64,000 nt of DNA from an uncultured Clostridia bacterium (GTDB lineage Bacteria; Bacillota; Clostridia; TANB77; CAG-508), in NCBI GenBank assembly GCA_934120645.1, contig CAKOUO010000001.1:248001-312000 (forward strand), given 5' to 3'. The position numbers were made by a program, and so were the translations under genes. The notes under the pieces are model-generated. The model ran no database searches. It was not told where the DNA came from and saw only the letters and a program-made list of their open reading frames with translations. Within the stretch, counting starts at the first letter, position 1. The number at the start of each line of letters is the position of its first letter. Shown piece after piece: positions 1 through 7,626 of this stretch.

Positions 1-355
1 CATTTTTTCTCCACTTAAGCTCAAATGTGTTTGGTATTTCTTCTCCATTGAAACAGTAGCCGTTTAAAAGAGCTCTAACAACCTTGTGTTCACTTCCAAT
101 TTTCAGTTTTCCTTTTGTACCATCAGACAACCAGAAATATAATTTCATATCATCTGATTGTGATGTTACATCAAAGTCAATGAAGATGTCGTCTGAGATC
201 CGGATAATTCTTTTCAATTCTTTGGAGTTTGAATTGTTTTTCGGATGTTTTTCTATAAGATCCTCAAACTCTTTAATTATTACTTGTTTTTCCTTTTTCC
301 TCCAAAAGAATTTGTTATTCCTTTTCCACCTTACTATTACTACATGGTCTCTCAT
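1..355 (-). CDS. Hypothetical protein, 3' end cut by window edge
   Basis: An open frame of 118 codons starts at ATG 355 and runs off the left edge. It has a strong GGAGG ribosome-binding site 7-8 bases upstream. The visible protein begins MRDHVVIVRWKR, is rich in Lys and Asp, has no membrane segment or signal peptide, and contains no motif I recognise. The even mix of charged and hydrophobic residues suggests a soluble cytoplasmic protein. A near-consensus promoter lies about 130 bases upstream, so it is probably transcribed on its own with a leader of about 120 bases. Function unknown. Confidence 0.7.
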   Translation of the reverse strand, partial: MRDHVVIVRWKRNNKFFWRKKEKQVIIKEFEDLIEKHPKNNSNSKELKRIIRISDDIFIDFDVTSQSDDMKLYFWLSDGTKGKLKIGSEHKVVRALLNGYCFNGEEIPNTFELKWRKN

Positions 356-476
356 TTTTATGTCCTCCTTTTTCTAAAAACAAATTATTAGTTTTTTAGT
401 TTTTCGGAGGTATAATAATGTGAATAAAATAGCCCTCCGAATTTTTCGAAAGGCTTCTTAAATTTAACCTTTTGTG
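356..476 (-). promoter_or_regulatory. Structured 5' leader of the truncated gene
   Basis: The predicted transcript has about 120 untranslated bases before the ATG at 355. They contain an inverted repeat, TCGGAGG at 404-410 with CCTCCGA at 434-440, and a smaller AAAGG/CCTTT hairpin. The larger repeat carries a GGAGG that could be hidden by pairing. A cis-acting regulatory role is only inferred; I do not recognise a known riboswitch. Confidence 0.3.
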
Positions 477-482
477 CCATTC

Positions 483-511
483 ATTATAACACTTTTAATG
501 TATTTTGGCAA
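483..511 (-). promoter_or_regulatory. Promoter, TTGCCA-17-TATAAT
   Basis: Reading the minus strand, TTGCCA (511-506) and TATAAT (488-483) are separated by exactly 17 bases, with a TGT extension before the -10 box. It points towards the truncated gene at 355-1. Confidence 0.7.
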
Positions 512-531
512 ATGCTATTTTAAAAATTAAA

Positions 532-1230
532 TTATTTACAAAATCTATGCTTACCTATTGTAACAGTCATTGGTCTAGACCAAATCCATTTATTAGTTGC
601 TGTGGATGGATTAAAATAATATATTGCTCCATAACTTGGGTCCCAACCATTTAATGCGTCTTGTGCAGCTTTCCTTGCAGTTGAATCAGGGGTTAAATTA
701 ATTTGTCCATCTTTTACAGCATCAAATGCACCTGATTGGTAAACTACTCCTGATAATGTGTTTGGAAAAGAGCTACTCTTTACTCTGTTCATAACAACTG
801 CACCAACAGCAACTTGACCTGTATATGGTTCTCCTCTTGATTCTCCATAAATTACTCTTGCCAGCAAATTTAAATTACTATTATAGTTTGATGACGAACT
901 ACTAGAACTAGATGATGACATTATTCCCATAGCTTTTAATGTTGCTGGTCCTGCTATTCCATCTACAGTTAATCCGTTTTTTCTTTGAAAATATTTTACG
1001 GCATTTAATGTTTGTGTTCCATATATTCCGTCTACACTTCCTGTATAATATCCCCATCTTTTTAATTTTGTTTGTATTTGTGTTACTTCTGAACCTCTTG
1101 AACCATATTTAGATAGTGTTTCTATACTTTCAGTATTCTCCTTATACATTTTAAACATTGAAACTGATGTAAATAATGTTATTAGCAAAACTTCAATTAT
1201 TATAAATTTCATTATTTTATTATTTTTCAT
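532..1230 (-). CDS. SleB-like cell wall hydrolase with peptidoglycan-binding domain
   Basis: Predicted exported peptidoglycan hydrolase of 232 residues. An N-terminal membrane anchor (about 7-25) is followed by a peptidoglycan-binding type 1 domain (about 41-105, with the typical LKRWGYY...DGIYG pattern), a run of ten serines as linker, and a Hydrolase_2/SleB domain to the end. The motif YGESRGE near residue 130 carries the Glu expected to be catalytic in this family. SleB-family enzymes are known for spore cortex lysis, but this architecture also occurs in general wall turnover enzymes. The start is the ATG at 1230, which has AGGTGA upstream; a TTG 18 bases earlier is in frame but overlaps that site. 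It is the last gene of the murB-yvcK-holA group. Confidence 0.9.
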   Translation of the reverse strand: MKNNKIMKFIIIEVLLITLFTSVSMFKMYKENTESIETLSKYGSRGSEVTQIQTKLKRWGYYTGSVDGIYGTQTLNAVKYFQRKNGLTVDGIAGPATLKAMGIMSSSSSSSSSSNYNSNLNLLARVIYGESRGEPYTGQVAVGAVVMNRVKSSSFPNTLSGVVYQSGAFDAVKDGQINLTPDSTARKAAQDALNGWDPSYGAIYYFNPSTATNKWIWSRPMTVTIGKHRFCK

Positions 1231-1305
1231 AAAAAAATCACCTATCAATATAAATTTAATTATATTTTGGCGATTTTTTTCTTTTTTTATTCATTTTTTA
1301 TTATA

Positions 1306-2328
1306 TTAAGAACAATATCTGCAAAGAATTGTTTCCATTCCTATTTGTAAATCAATTTTTCCACTTTTAAATTTATAGTCTAAATCACATAGTTCTTGTA
1401 ATATATTTCTTAATTCCGCTTCTTTAAAATATTTTGATTGAACTTTGTATTTTGTTGTTAAAAACATTTGATTTGGTTTTAAATTTAGGCAGGCTGTCAA
1501 TTCTTTGTTTTCTCTTAATGCCATTTTTGTAATATATAATTTTTTAAAATGATTATATAATGTTACCAATATTTTTGCTAAAGGTTCTTTTGCATATAAT
1601 AAATTCTCTAAAACTTGTAGTGCTGATGATATATCTTTTTTGCCTAAATTATCTGTTAAATCAAATATTACACTTTCAAGTTTTTTAATTGATAATTTAT
1701 CAATATCTTCTTTTTTTATTGTTCCGTTTTCTCCTGCAAATTCTATTAATTTTCTTATTTCATTTATTAAATCTTGCATATTTGTTCCACAACATTCAAT
1801 AAAATATTTTGTTGTTTGTGAATCTATTTGAACTTTGTATGCATTGCAAATTGCCTTTATTCTTTGTTCTAATTGTATTGGTTTTTGATAATCAAACTTA
1901 CAAGTTATACCATTTTTTTCTATTACTTTAAATATTTCTGATTTTTCATCTGCTTCCTCTTCAGTAAATACTAATACTACTGATTCGTTTATAATTTTTA
2001 TATTTTCTTGTATATATTTAACTAGTTTTTCTTTTAGTTTAGAATTTTCTCCGTTTTTTCTTTTTCCTTCTTTTTTAAACAATCCTGTATTTTTGGCTAC
2101 TATTAATTTTTTTTCGTAACCAAAACTTGGTGTTTCTATATCAGATATAATTTCAGAAACATTTTGTTCATCTATTAATATATAATTAATTCCTTTTACA
2201 CATTCTCCAAATAATGATTTGATTTTTTTTAGTGAGCTTTCCAATAAAAATTGTTCTTCTCCATATAAAAGGTAAATTGAATCCAATTTTTCCATCTTTA
2301 AATCTTTTTCTAAATTTTCAATTGTCAT
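1306..2328 (-). CDS. holA: DNA polymerase III subunit delta
   Basis: Clamp-loader delta subunit (340 aa), which opens the beta sliding clamp during replisome loading. The N-terminal segment YLLYGEEQFLLE and the length match the HolA family; the protein shows the usual degenerate AAA+ fold without a working Walker A motif and a helical C-terminal collar domain. The ATG at 2328 has a perfect GGAGG seven bases away. It follows the debranching enzyme gene by 19 bases and precedes the SleB-like gene, so it seems co-transcribed with them. Confidence 0.93.
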   Translation of the reverse strand: MTIENLEKDLKMEKLDSIYLLYGEEQFLLESSLKKIKSLFGECVKGINYILIDEQNVSEIISDIETPSFGYEKKLIVAKNTGLFKKEGKRKNGENSKLKEKLVKYIQENIKIINESVVLVFTEEEADEKSEIFKVIEKNGITCKFDYQKPIQLEQRIKAICNAYKVQIDSQTTKYFIECCGTNMQDLINEIRKLIEFAGENGTIKKEDIDKLSIKKLESVIFDLTDNLGKKDISSALQVLENLLYAKEPLAKILVTLYNHFKKLYITKMALRENKELTACLNLKPNQMFLTTKYKVQSKYFKEAELRNILQELCDLDYKFKSGKIDLQIGMETILCRYCS

Positions 2329-2347
2329 TCTTTTTACCTCCTTTTAT

Positions 2348-4363
2348 TTAATCTACAATTCTTATAATTTCAGCAACACTCCACGCTTGTGCTATTGCTC
2401 CTTTTGGTTCTTGTGGTTTTCTAGAATCATATATTTCTGCAATGTTTCCTATACATCCATTTTCATTTATTTCTTTTCTAAATGTTGTTTGAGTTGTTTC
2501 TATAAATTTTTGTAGTTTTTCTTCTAATTCTTTTTTATATGTTTTTCTTTTTTCTGCTTCTATCATATTTTTTAGTGCATTATAATATAATCCTAATAGC
2601 CATGTCCAAGTTATTCCTTGGTGGTAGCTCATATCTCTTTTTAAACCATCTCCTTCATATACATCAACATAGTTTGGTTCTCCTTTTGCTAATGATTTTA
2701 ATCCATATTTATTTAGCAATTTCTTTTCTACTATATTAATTATATTGTAGGCAATTTCTGAATTTGGTTCTATTATTGGATATGTTAGGCTTAAGCTAAA
2801 TAATTGATTTGGTCTTATTTTGCTATCTCCTAAAACATCATATAAGCATTTTCTTCTTGCATTATAGAATTTTTCATTAAATGATTCTTTACATTTTTTT
2901 GCCAACTCTTTATATTTTTTTGCATTACTCTTTTTGCCTATTTTTAATGTTAAGTCAGACATTATCATTAATCCATTGTACCATAAGCTATTTATTTCAA
3001 CAGCCTTTCCATTTCTTGGTGTTGCTGCTATATCTCCGCATTTAGCGTCCATCCATGTGTTTTGTGTGTTTTCTGTTCCTGATGATATTAAAAAATCTTT
3101 GTCTAAATATATATTGTTATTATCTACATCTATTCCTTTGCAGTAATTTTCAATTATTTTTTCTAGTTTTTCATATATATATTCTTTTATAAATTCATAA
3201 TCACCTGTATAATCTATATATTTTTGAACTTGTTCAAATAGCAACAATGAAGCATCTACACTATTATATAATGGTCTATTATCAAATCCTGAGTATCCAT
3301 TTGGTACTAAGCCAAATTTTATATCTCTTATCATTGTTAGTAAAACCTCTTTTGCTATTTCATACCTTTTCGTTTTTAATAATAACCCTTCTAATGATAT
3401 TAAGCTATCTCTTCCCCAGTCTAAAAACCATGGATATCCGGCTATTATAGTGTGTAACCCAAATGCTGGTCTATATACTATAAATTTGTCTGAAGCTATA
3501 ATTAATTCTTTTATTAGTTCTGTATCTTTATCGTTTTTTTCTATGTTTTCTATTAATTCTGTTTTATCTATAATATTTTTTAATCTCTTTGTTTCTTTTT
3601 TTATTAAATCTTTTACATTAATTTCTTCTATATTTTCTTCAAAAGAGCATATAAAAGATAATTCTTTTTCTTCATTTGGATTTATTTCTACTTCATAAAT
3701 ACCTGTTACACAATGATTTTCTTTTGGATAAAATCCTCTTTTTTGTTCTTCAATATAAAACATATTTTTAAAAGTATCATTTTCATGTCTTATATAGCTT
3801 CCTTCTGATAAATTCATATATACTGGAAATTTTGCCATTCCATCTATTTCTAGTTTTACTTTTGTGCCATTTATTTTTTGTTTAACATCAAATATATGGT
3901 CTGTACTCATACTATGAAAATCTCTAAAGTTAACAATTGGAGCTATTGTTAATTTAGCTTTTTTGTTTCCATTTGTTATTTTATAATAAACTCCAACTGT
4001 ATTTTTACCATACTCCATACATATTGTTTTTGTTATTTTTACATCTTCTATTTTATATTCAAAAGTTGGAACATATTCATATTCGAATTTTTCTTGATAT
4101 TTATATCCTTGTGATACATAGTTTTCACATACATTTGTATATATATCATGTTTTATTCCTTCTATTTCTATGCTTTCATCTACTTTTGATAATATTAAAT
4201 ATCTTCTTGCTGGAGGTGTTAGTGGTGCTATTAATAATCCATGGTATTTCCTTGTATTTGCTCCTATTATTGTTGAACTTGAGAATCCCCCAATTCCATT
4301 TGTTATTAGCCATTCTTTCTTTAGTCCTTCTTCTAAATTTAAATTATCTTTTGTTAGTTTCAT
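2348..4363 (-). CDS. Glycogen debranching enzyme (amylo-alpha-1,6-glucosidase, GH133 type)
   Basis: Predicted cytoplasmic debranching enzyme of 671 aa that removes alpha-1,6 branches of glycogen-like glucan. The N-terminal half matches the bacterial/archaeal debranching enzyme N domain (ITNGIGGFSSST, TRKYHGLL), and the C-terminal half is the alpha/alpha-barrel GDE_C domain with the signature PWFLDWGRDS near residue 315 and the late GITWTWLLG segment. The ATG at 4363 is chosen because GGAGG lies just before it. An upstream ATG at 4375 overlaps the yvcK stop but has no ribosome-binding site, and is itself part of the site ATGGAGG. No other glycogen gene is present in the window. Confidence 0.92.
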   Translation of the reverse strand: MKLTKDNLNLEEGLKKEWLITNGIGGFSSSTIIGANTRKYHGLLIAPLTPPARRYLILSKVDESIEIEGIKHDIYTNVCENYVSQGYKYQEKFEYEYVPTFEYKIEDVKITKTICMEYGKNTVGVYYKITNGNKKAKLTIAPIVNFRDFHSMSTDHIFDVKQKINGTKVKLEIDGMAKFPVYMNLSEGSYIRHENDTFKNMFYIEEQKRGFYPKENHCVTGIYEVEINPNEEKELSFICSFEENIEEINVKDLIKKETKRLKNIIDKTELIENIEKNDKDTELIKELIIASDKFIVYRPAFGLHTIIAGYPWFLDWGRDSLISLEGLLLKTKRYEIAKEVLLTMIRDIKFGLVPNGYSGFDNRPLYNSVDASLLLFEQVQKYIDYTGDYEFIKEYIYEKLEKIIENYCKGIDVDNNNIYLDKDFLISSGTENTQNTWMDAKCGDIAATPRNGKAVEINSLWYNGLMIMSDLTLKIGKKSNAKKYKELAKKCKESFNEKFYNARRKCLYDVLGDSKIRPNQLFSLSLTYPIIEPNSEIAYNIINIVEKKLLNKYGLKSLAKGEPNYVDVYEGDGLKRDMSYHQGITWTWLLGLYYNALKNMIEAEKRKTYKKELEEKLQKFIETTQTTFRKEINENGCIGNIAEIYDSRKPQEPKGAIAQAWSVAEIIRIVD

Positions 4364-4374
4364 TTTTTCCTCCA

Positions 4375-6018
4375 TTATTTGAATTTACTTTCATCTAAAT
4401 TTTTCAACATATCTTCTCTTATTTCTTGTGGTGACTTTCTCCTTCTTCCTCTTGCACTTTTTGGTTTTGAAGCAACACTTGATTTTTTTGTTTCTTTTTT
4501 TAGTTGCTTTTCCTTTTTCATTTTTTCTTCTTTTAATTTTATCATTTCATCTGCTTCTTTTATAGATGCTATTCTGTCACTATATTTATCATTAAATTTG
4601 CTTTTTCTCTTTGTGTTTTTTTCTTTAGAAGTATTTTTATTTTTCTTTTCATCTTTTTTCATTTGTTTTTTTATCTTGCTAATTCTTTTGTCTTCTCTTA
4701 ATTTATTATTTAACATTAAGTATTGTGGATCATTTTGCTTATCTTGATATTTTAAATCATCACATATTAATTCTATTATTGATGATGCTACTAAATCTGG
4801 GTCATGTCTTATGCATCCATTTGTTATCATTGATAAATTTCTTTGTAAAAATGTAATTCCTTTTATTTTATCTATATCAGGATATACTAGGTCTTGTCCT
4901 TCTAAATTATATTTTTTTATAAATTCTGGAACAACTTCTCCTGTATCATATATACAATAATCTACAATTCCTTTTCCACAATGTTCAATTATAGCATTTA
5001 AGTGATCAGAAACACTATATTCGTCAGTTTGTCCAGGTTCTGTCATGATATTACTTATATATACTTTTAAACCTGTTGATTCTTTTATTGCTCTTGCTAC
5101 ACCATTTACTAAAAGATTTGGTATTACATTTGTGTATAAACTTCCTGGTCCTATTACAATGCAATCTGCTTCTTTTATTGCCTCTATTACTCCTGGTGCT
5201 GGTCTGCAGTTTGTTGGATTTAAATAAATTCTATTTATTTTTGTAACTTTTTCATAAACCATTTCTGGTATTTTTGATTTTTCTGTTACTATGTATCCAT
5301 TTGCAAGTTCTGCTGTTATATTCATTTCGTCTAATGTTACTGGTATTACTTTTCCAACAATATTTAAAACCTTATTACTTTTTATTATAGAATCTGCAAA
5401 TTCATTATCATTAATATTTTTCATTGCAGAAAAATATATATCTGCAAATGATATGTTGTTTAATTTTCCACTTTTAAATTTATAATTAAATAATTTTTCC
5501 ATTTCATTGTCTTGAGTTGAAGCAAGTGCTATCATACTGTCTTTTATATCATCAATTGGTAAATTACCTAATTCTTTTCTAGATTCTGTTTCTGTTTCTC
5601 CATAGTCTGAAACTGTTACAATTGCTGTTAAATTATCTGTATATTTTTTTAATCCAGATAATACTGTATTTAATCCTGTTCCTCCTCCAATAACAACTAT
5701 ATTAGGTCCTTGATGATATACTTTTTTGTCGAATATTAGTGATTTTACATTGACATTCTTTTTATCATTCATTCTATCATCTGTTGATTCAATTAATACT
5801 TCTAGTGTTCTCTTATTTAAAAATACTAATCCTAATATAATAGAAACAAATCCTATAACAAATATTATTATTATCTTTGCAAGTTCATTAAAAGACATTT
5901 CTTTTAATACTAATATTTCAGCTATTCCATAGCATGTAAGCAAAATACCTATTAAAATTAACATTATCCATCTTTTCATTTTACTACTTGATTTAAACCA
6001 TTGCATAAATCCATTCAT
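4375..6018 (-). CDS. yvcK: YvcK/GlmR family (CofD-like) regulator with membrane anchor and basic tail
   Basis: Member of the YvcK (GlmR) family, CofD-like fold. In Bacillus this protein binds UDP-GlcNAc and supports wall precursor supply and growth on gluconeogenic carbon sources. The core (about residues 100-430) has the nucleotide-binding motif VVIGGGTGLNT and the conserved DYGETETE and IGPGSLYTN segments. At 547 aa it is far longer than the roughly 320-aa Bacillus protein: two membrane helices (about 17-37 and 48-67) precede the core and a Lys/Arg-rich low-complexity tail of over 100 residues follows it. Its place next to murB fits a role in wall synthesis. The start has GGAGGG upstream. 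Confidence 0.9.
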   Translation of the reverse strand: MNGFMQWFKSSSKMKRWIMLILIGILLTCYGIAEILVLKEMSFNELAKIIIIFVIGFVSIILGLVFLNKRTLEVLIESTDDRMNDKKNVNVKSLIFDKKVYHQGPNIVVIGGGTGLNTVLSGLKKYTDNLTAIVTVSDYGETETESRKELGNLPIDDIKDSMIALASTQDNEMEKLFNYKFKSGKLNNISFADIYFSAMKNINDNEFADSIIKSNKVLNIVGKVIPVTLDEMNITAELANGYIVTEKSKIPEMVYEKVTKINRIYLNPTNCRPAPGVIEAIKEADCIVIGPGSLYTNVIPNLLVNGVARAIKESTGLKVYISNIMTEPGQTDEYSVSDHLNAIIEHCGKGIVDYCIYDTGEVVPEFIKKYNLEGQDLVYPDIDKIKGITFLQRNLSMITNGCIRHDPDLVASSIIELICDDLKYQDKQNDPQYLMLNNKLREDKRISKIKKQMKKDEKKNKNTSKEKNTKRKSKFNDKYSDRIASIKEADEMIKLKEEKMKKEKQLKKETKKSSVASKPKSARGRRRKSPQEIREDMLKNLDESKFK

Positions 6019-6057
6019 TTTTTGTTCCCTCCATTATGTTTTGTTGCATATTACAAA

Positions 6058-6984
6058 TTACTCTCCTATAATTTGTATTTCTAATTTTATTTTCTTTCCA
6101 AATTTTTCATATACTTTTTCTGTTATGTATTTTACTAATTCTAATACATCTTTTGCAGTAGCATTTCCCTTATTTATTATAAATCCTGCATGTTTTTCTG
6201 ATACTTGTGCATCTCCTATTGAATACCCTTTTAGTCCTGCTTGATCTATTAATTGTGCTGTTATATAATCTTCTCCTCTTTTAAATGTGCTTCCTGCACT
6301 TGGGTATTCTATTGGTTGTTTTTCTTTTCTGTATTTAGAATATTCTTCCATTTTTTGTTTTATATTCTCTTTTTTCCCTTTTTCTAATTTTAAAACTATT
6401 TGTAATATAATATATCTTTCATCTATGAATTTACTTTTTCTGTATTGAAATTCACATTGTTCTTTTGTAAATTCATGAATTTTTCCATTAAAATCCATAG
6501 CAATTACTTTTTCTGTTATATCTTTTAATTCTTTTCCATGTGCACCAGCATTCATTGTAATTGCTCCACCCATTGTTCCTGGTATTCCAGATATTTCTTC
6601 AAATCCTGTTATTTCTAAGTTTAATAATTTTTGTGCTAATAATCCTATTGGTACTCCGCAGTCTGTAATTACTTCTATTTGGTTATTTTTGTCTTCTATT
6701 TTTATTTCCTTCATGTCTATTTTTGCAACAATTCCTTTAATTCCTTTATCTGTTACTAATAAGTTGCTTCCATTACCTATAATTGTTATTGGAATATTGT
6801 TTTTTTGGACAAATTCTAATACTTTTCTTAATTCTTCAATTGTAGATATTTTAACAAAAAAATCAGCTGCTCCACCAATTTTAAATGATGTGTGGTTTTT
6901 CATTAATTCATCTTGTTTTATTTTATCTTTTGGAATTATTTTTTCTAGGCTCTTTTTTATTTCTTCCTTTTCCAAATTACACAC
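6058..6984 (-). CDS. murB: UDP-N-acetylenolpyruvoylglucosamine reductase
   Basis: FAD-dependent reductase that makes UDP-MurNAc, the second committed step of peptidoglycan precursor synthesis in the cytoplasm. At 308 aa it has the FAD-binding motif GNGSNLLV (70-77), the GAHG segment (148), YR (181-182), the SAGSTFK motif with the proton-donor Ser (about 232) and a Glu near residue 302. It is of the shorter Firmicutes form. The GTG start at 6984 has only a weak site (GAAAG). It lies 11 bases after the prepilin-like gene and 39 bases before yvcK. Confidence 0.95.
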   Translation of the reverse strand: MCNLEKEEIKKSLEKIIPKDKIKQDELMKNHTSFKIGGAADFFVKISTIEELRKVLEFVQKNNIPITIIGNGSNLLVTDKGIKGIVAKIDMKEIKIEDKNNQIEVITDCGVPIGLLAQKLLNLEITGFEEISGIPGTMGGAITMNAGAHGKELKDITEKVIAMDFNGKIHEFTKEQCEFQYRKSKFIDERYIILQIVLKLEKGKKENIKQKMEEYSKYRKEKQPIEYPSAGSTFKRGEDYITAQLIDQAGLKGYSIGDAQVSEKHAGFIINKGNATAKDVLELVKYITEKVYEKFGKKIKLEIQIIGE

Positions 6985-6995
6985 TCACTTTCTTT

Positions 6996-7460
6996 TTAAG
7001 TATCACTTTTTGAATACGTATATAATGCTCTTTTTTCATTCGTTACTTTTTTGGTTTTATTTATAACTTCTCCTGTACTATAATTTATTATATATATATC
7101 GTCTTCATTCGAAATTCCTAGATTTTTTAAATCTGTCTTATTTAACTCTTTATACTCACTTGTTGTTCCTTTTAAAATTATATTTGCTCCTGATAAAGAG
7201 TTTATTTCATCTATTAGTTCTTGAACTTTTGATTTTTCTACTACTGTTCCTGGTAATTCTTCTTTTGTTAATTGTGCTTTTGTATATCTTTCTAATGCAG
7301 CATGTTGAATTATATCTAACTCAGATATTTCTGCACTTTCACTTGTTTTATCTTTACTATTCATTGTTCCTATTATTGATATTCCTGATAGAATTAACAA
7401 TATAACCATTGTTAATATTAAAGCTATTAATGTTATTCCTTTTTCTTTTCTTATGTTCAT
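6996..7460 (-). CDS. Prepilin-like small surface protein
   Basis: A 154-aa protein with a type IV prepilin-like N-terminus: short basic leader MNIRKEKG, predicted cleavage after Gly8, then a hydrophobic helix (ITLIALILTMVILLILSG) and a soluble alpha/beta region. The usual Glu at mature position 5 is replaced by Ala, so it is not a standard pilin. It has the same N-terminus as the 659-aa protein at 20.8-22.8 kb. The ATG at 7460 has GGAG upstream; a GTG 30 bases earlier is in frame but has no site. No prepilin peptidase or pilus motor gene is nearby. It appears to be the first gene of the murB operon. Confidence 0.75.
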   Translation of the reverse strand: MNIRKEKGITLIALILTMVILLILSGISIIGTMNSKDKTSESAEISELDIIQHAALERYTKAQLTKEELPGTVVEKSKVQELIDEINSLSGANIILKGTTSEYKELNKTDLKNLGISNEDDIYIINYSTGEVINKTKKVTNEKRALYTYSKSDT

Positions 7461-7494
7461 CTTTTTCTCCTTTGTGTTTAAAATTTTCACTAAT

Positions 7495-7523
7495 ACTATA
7501 TCATTTTTTTATCAAAAAAACAA
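7495..7523 (-). promoter_or_regulatory. Promoter, TTGTTT-17-TATAGT
   Basis: Minus-strand -35-like TTGTTT (7523-7518), a 17-base spacer and TATAGT (7500-7495) with a TGA extension, 35 bases before the prepilin-like gene. It could drive the whole prepilin-murB-yvcK-holA group. Confidence 0.5.
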
Positions 7524-7574
7524 TGCTTCATTTTTATTTAATTAAATATTTTATAGTTTTATTAGTAAACAATA

Positions 7575-7625
7575 ATAAAACTCACTTGTTAGACATATAA
7601 CTGTCTTTCTAAGTGAGTTTATTTT
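7575..7625 (-). terminator. Rho-independent terminator of the glycine-rich protein gene
   Basis: AAACTCACTT (7578-7587) pairs with AAGTGAGTTT (7611-7620), with an inner AGACA/TGTCT helix. On the minus strand it directly follows the stop of the 849-aa gene and is followed by a T-rich stretch. Confidence 0.65.
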
Positions 7626-7626
7626 A

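Noticed and set aside
4364..4375. Upstream ATG starts that are part of ATGGAGG (also before rsmE and the UPF0182 gene)
   Set aside because: In each case the GGAGG serves the next start codon a few bases downstream; the first ATG has no site of its own.
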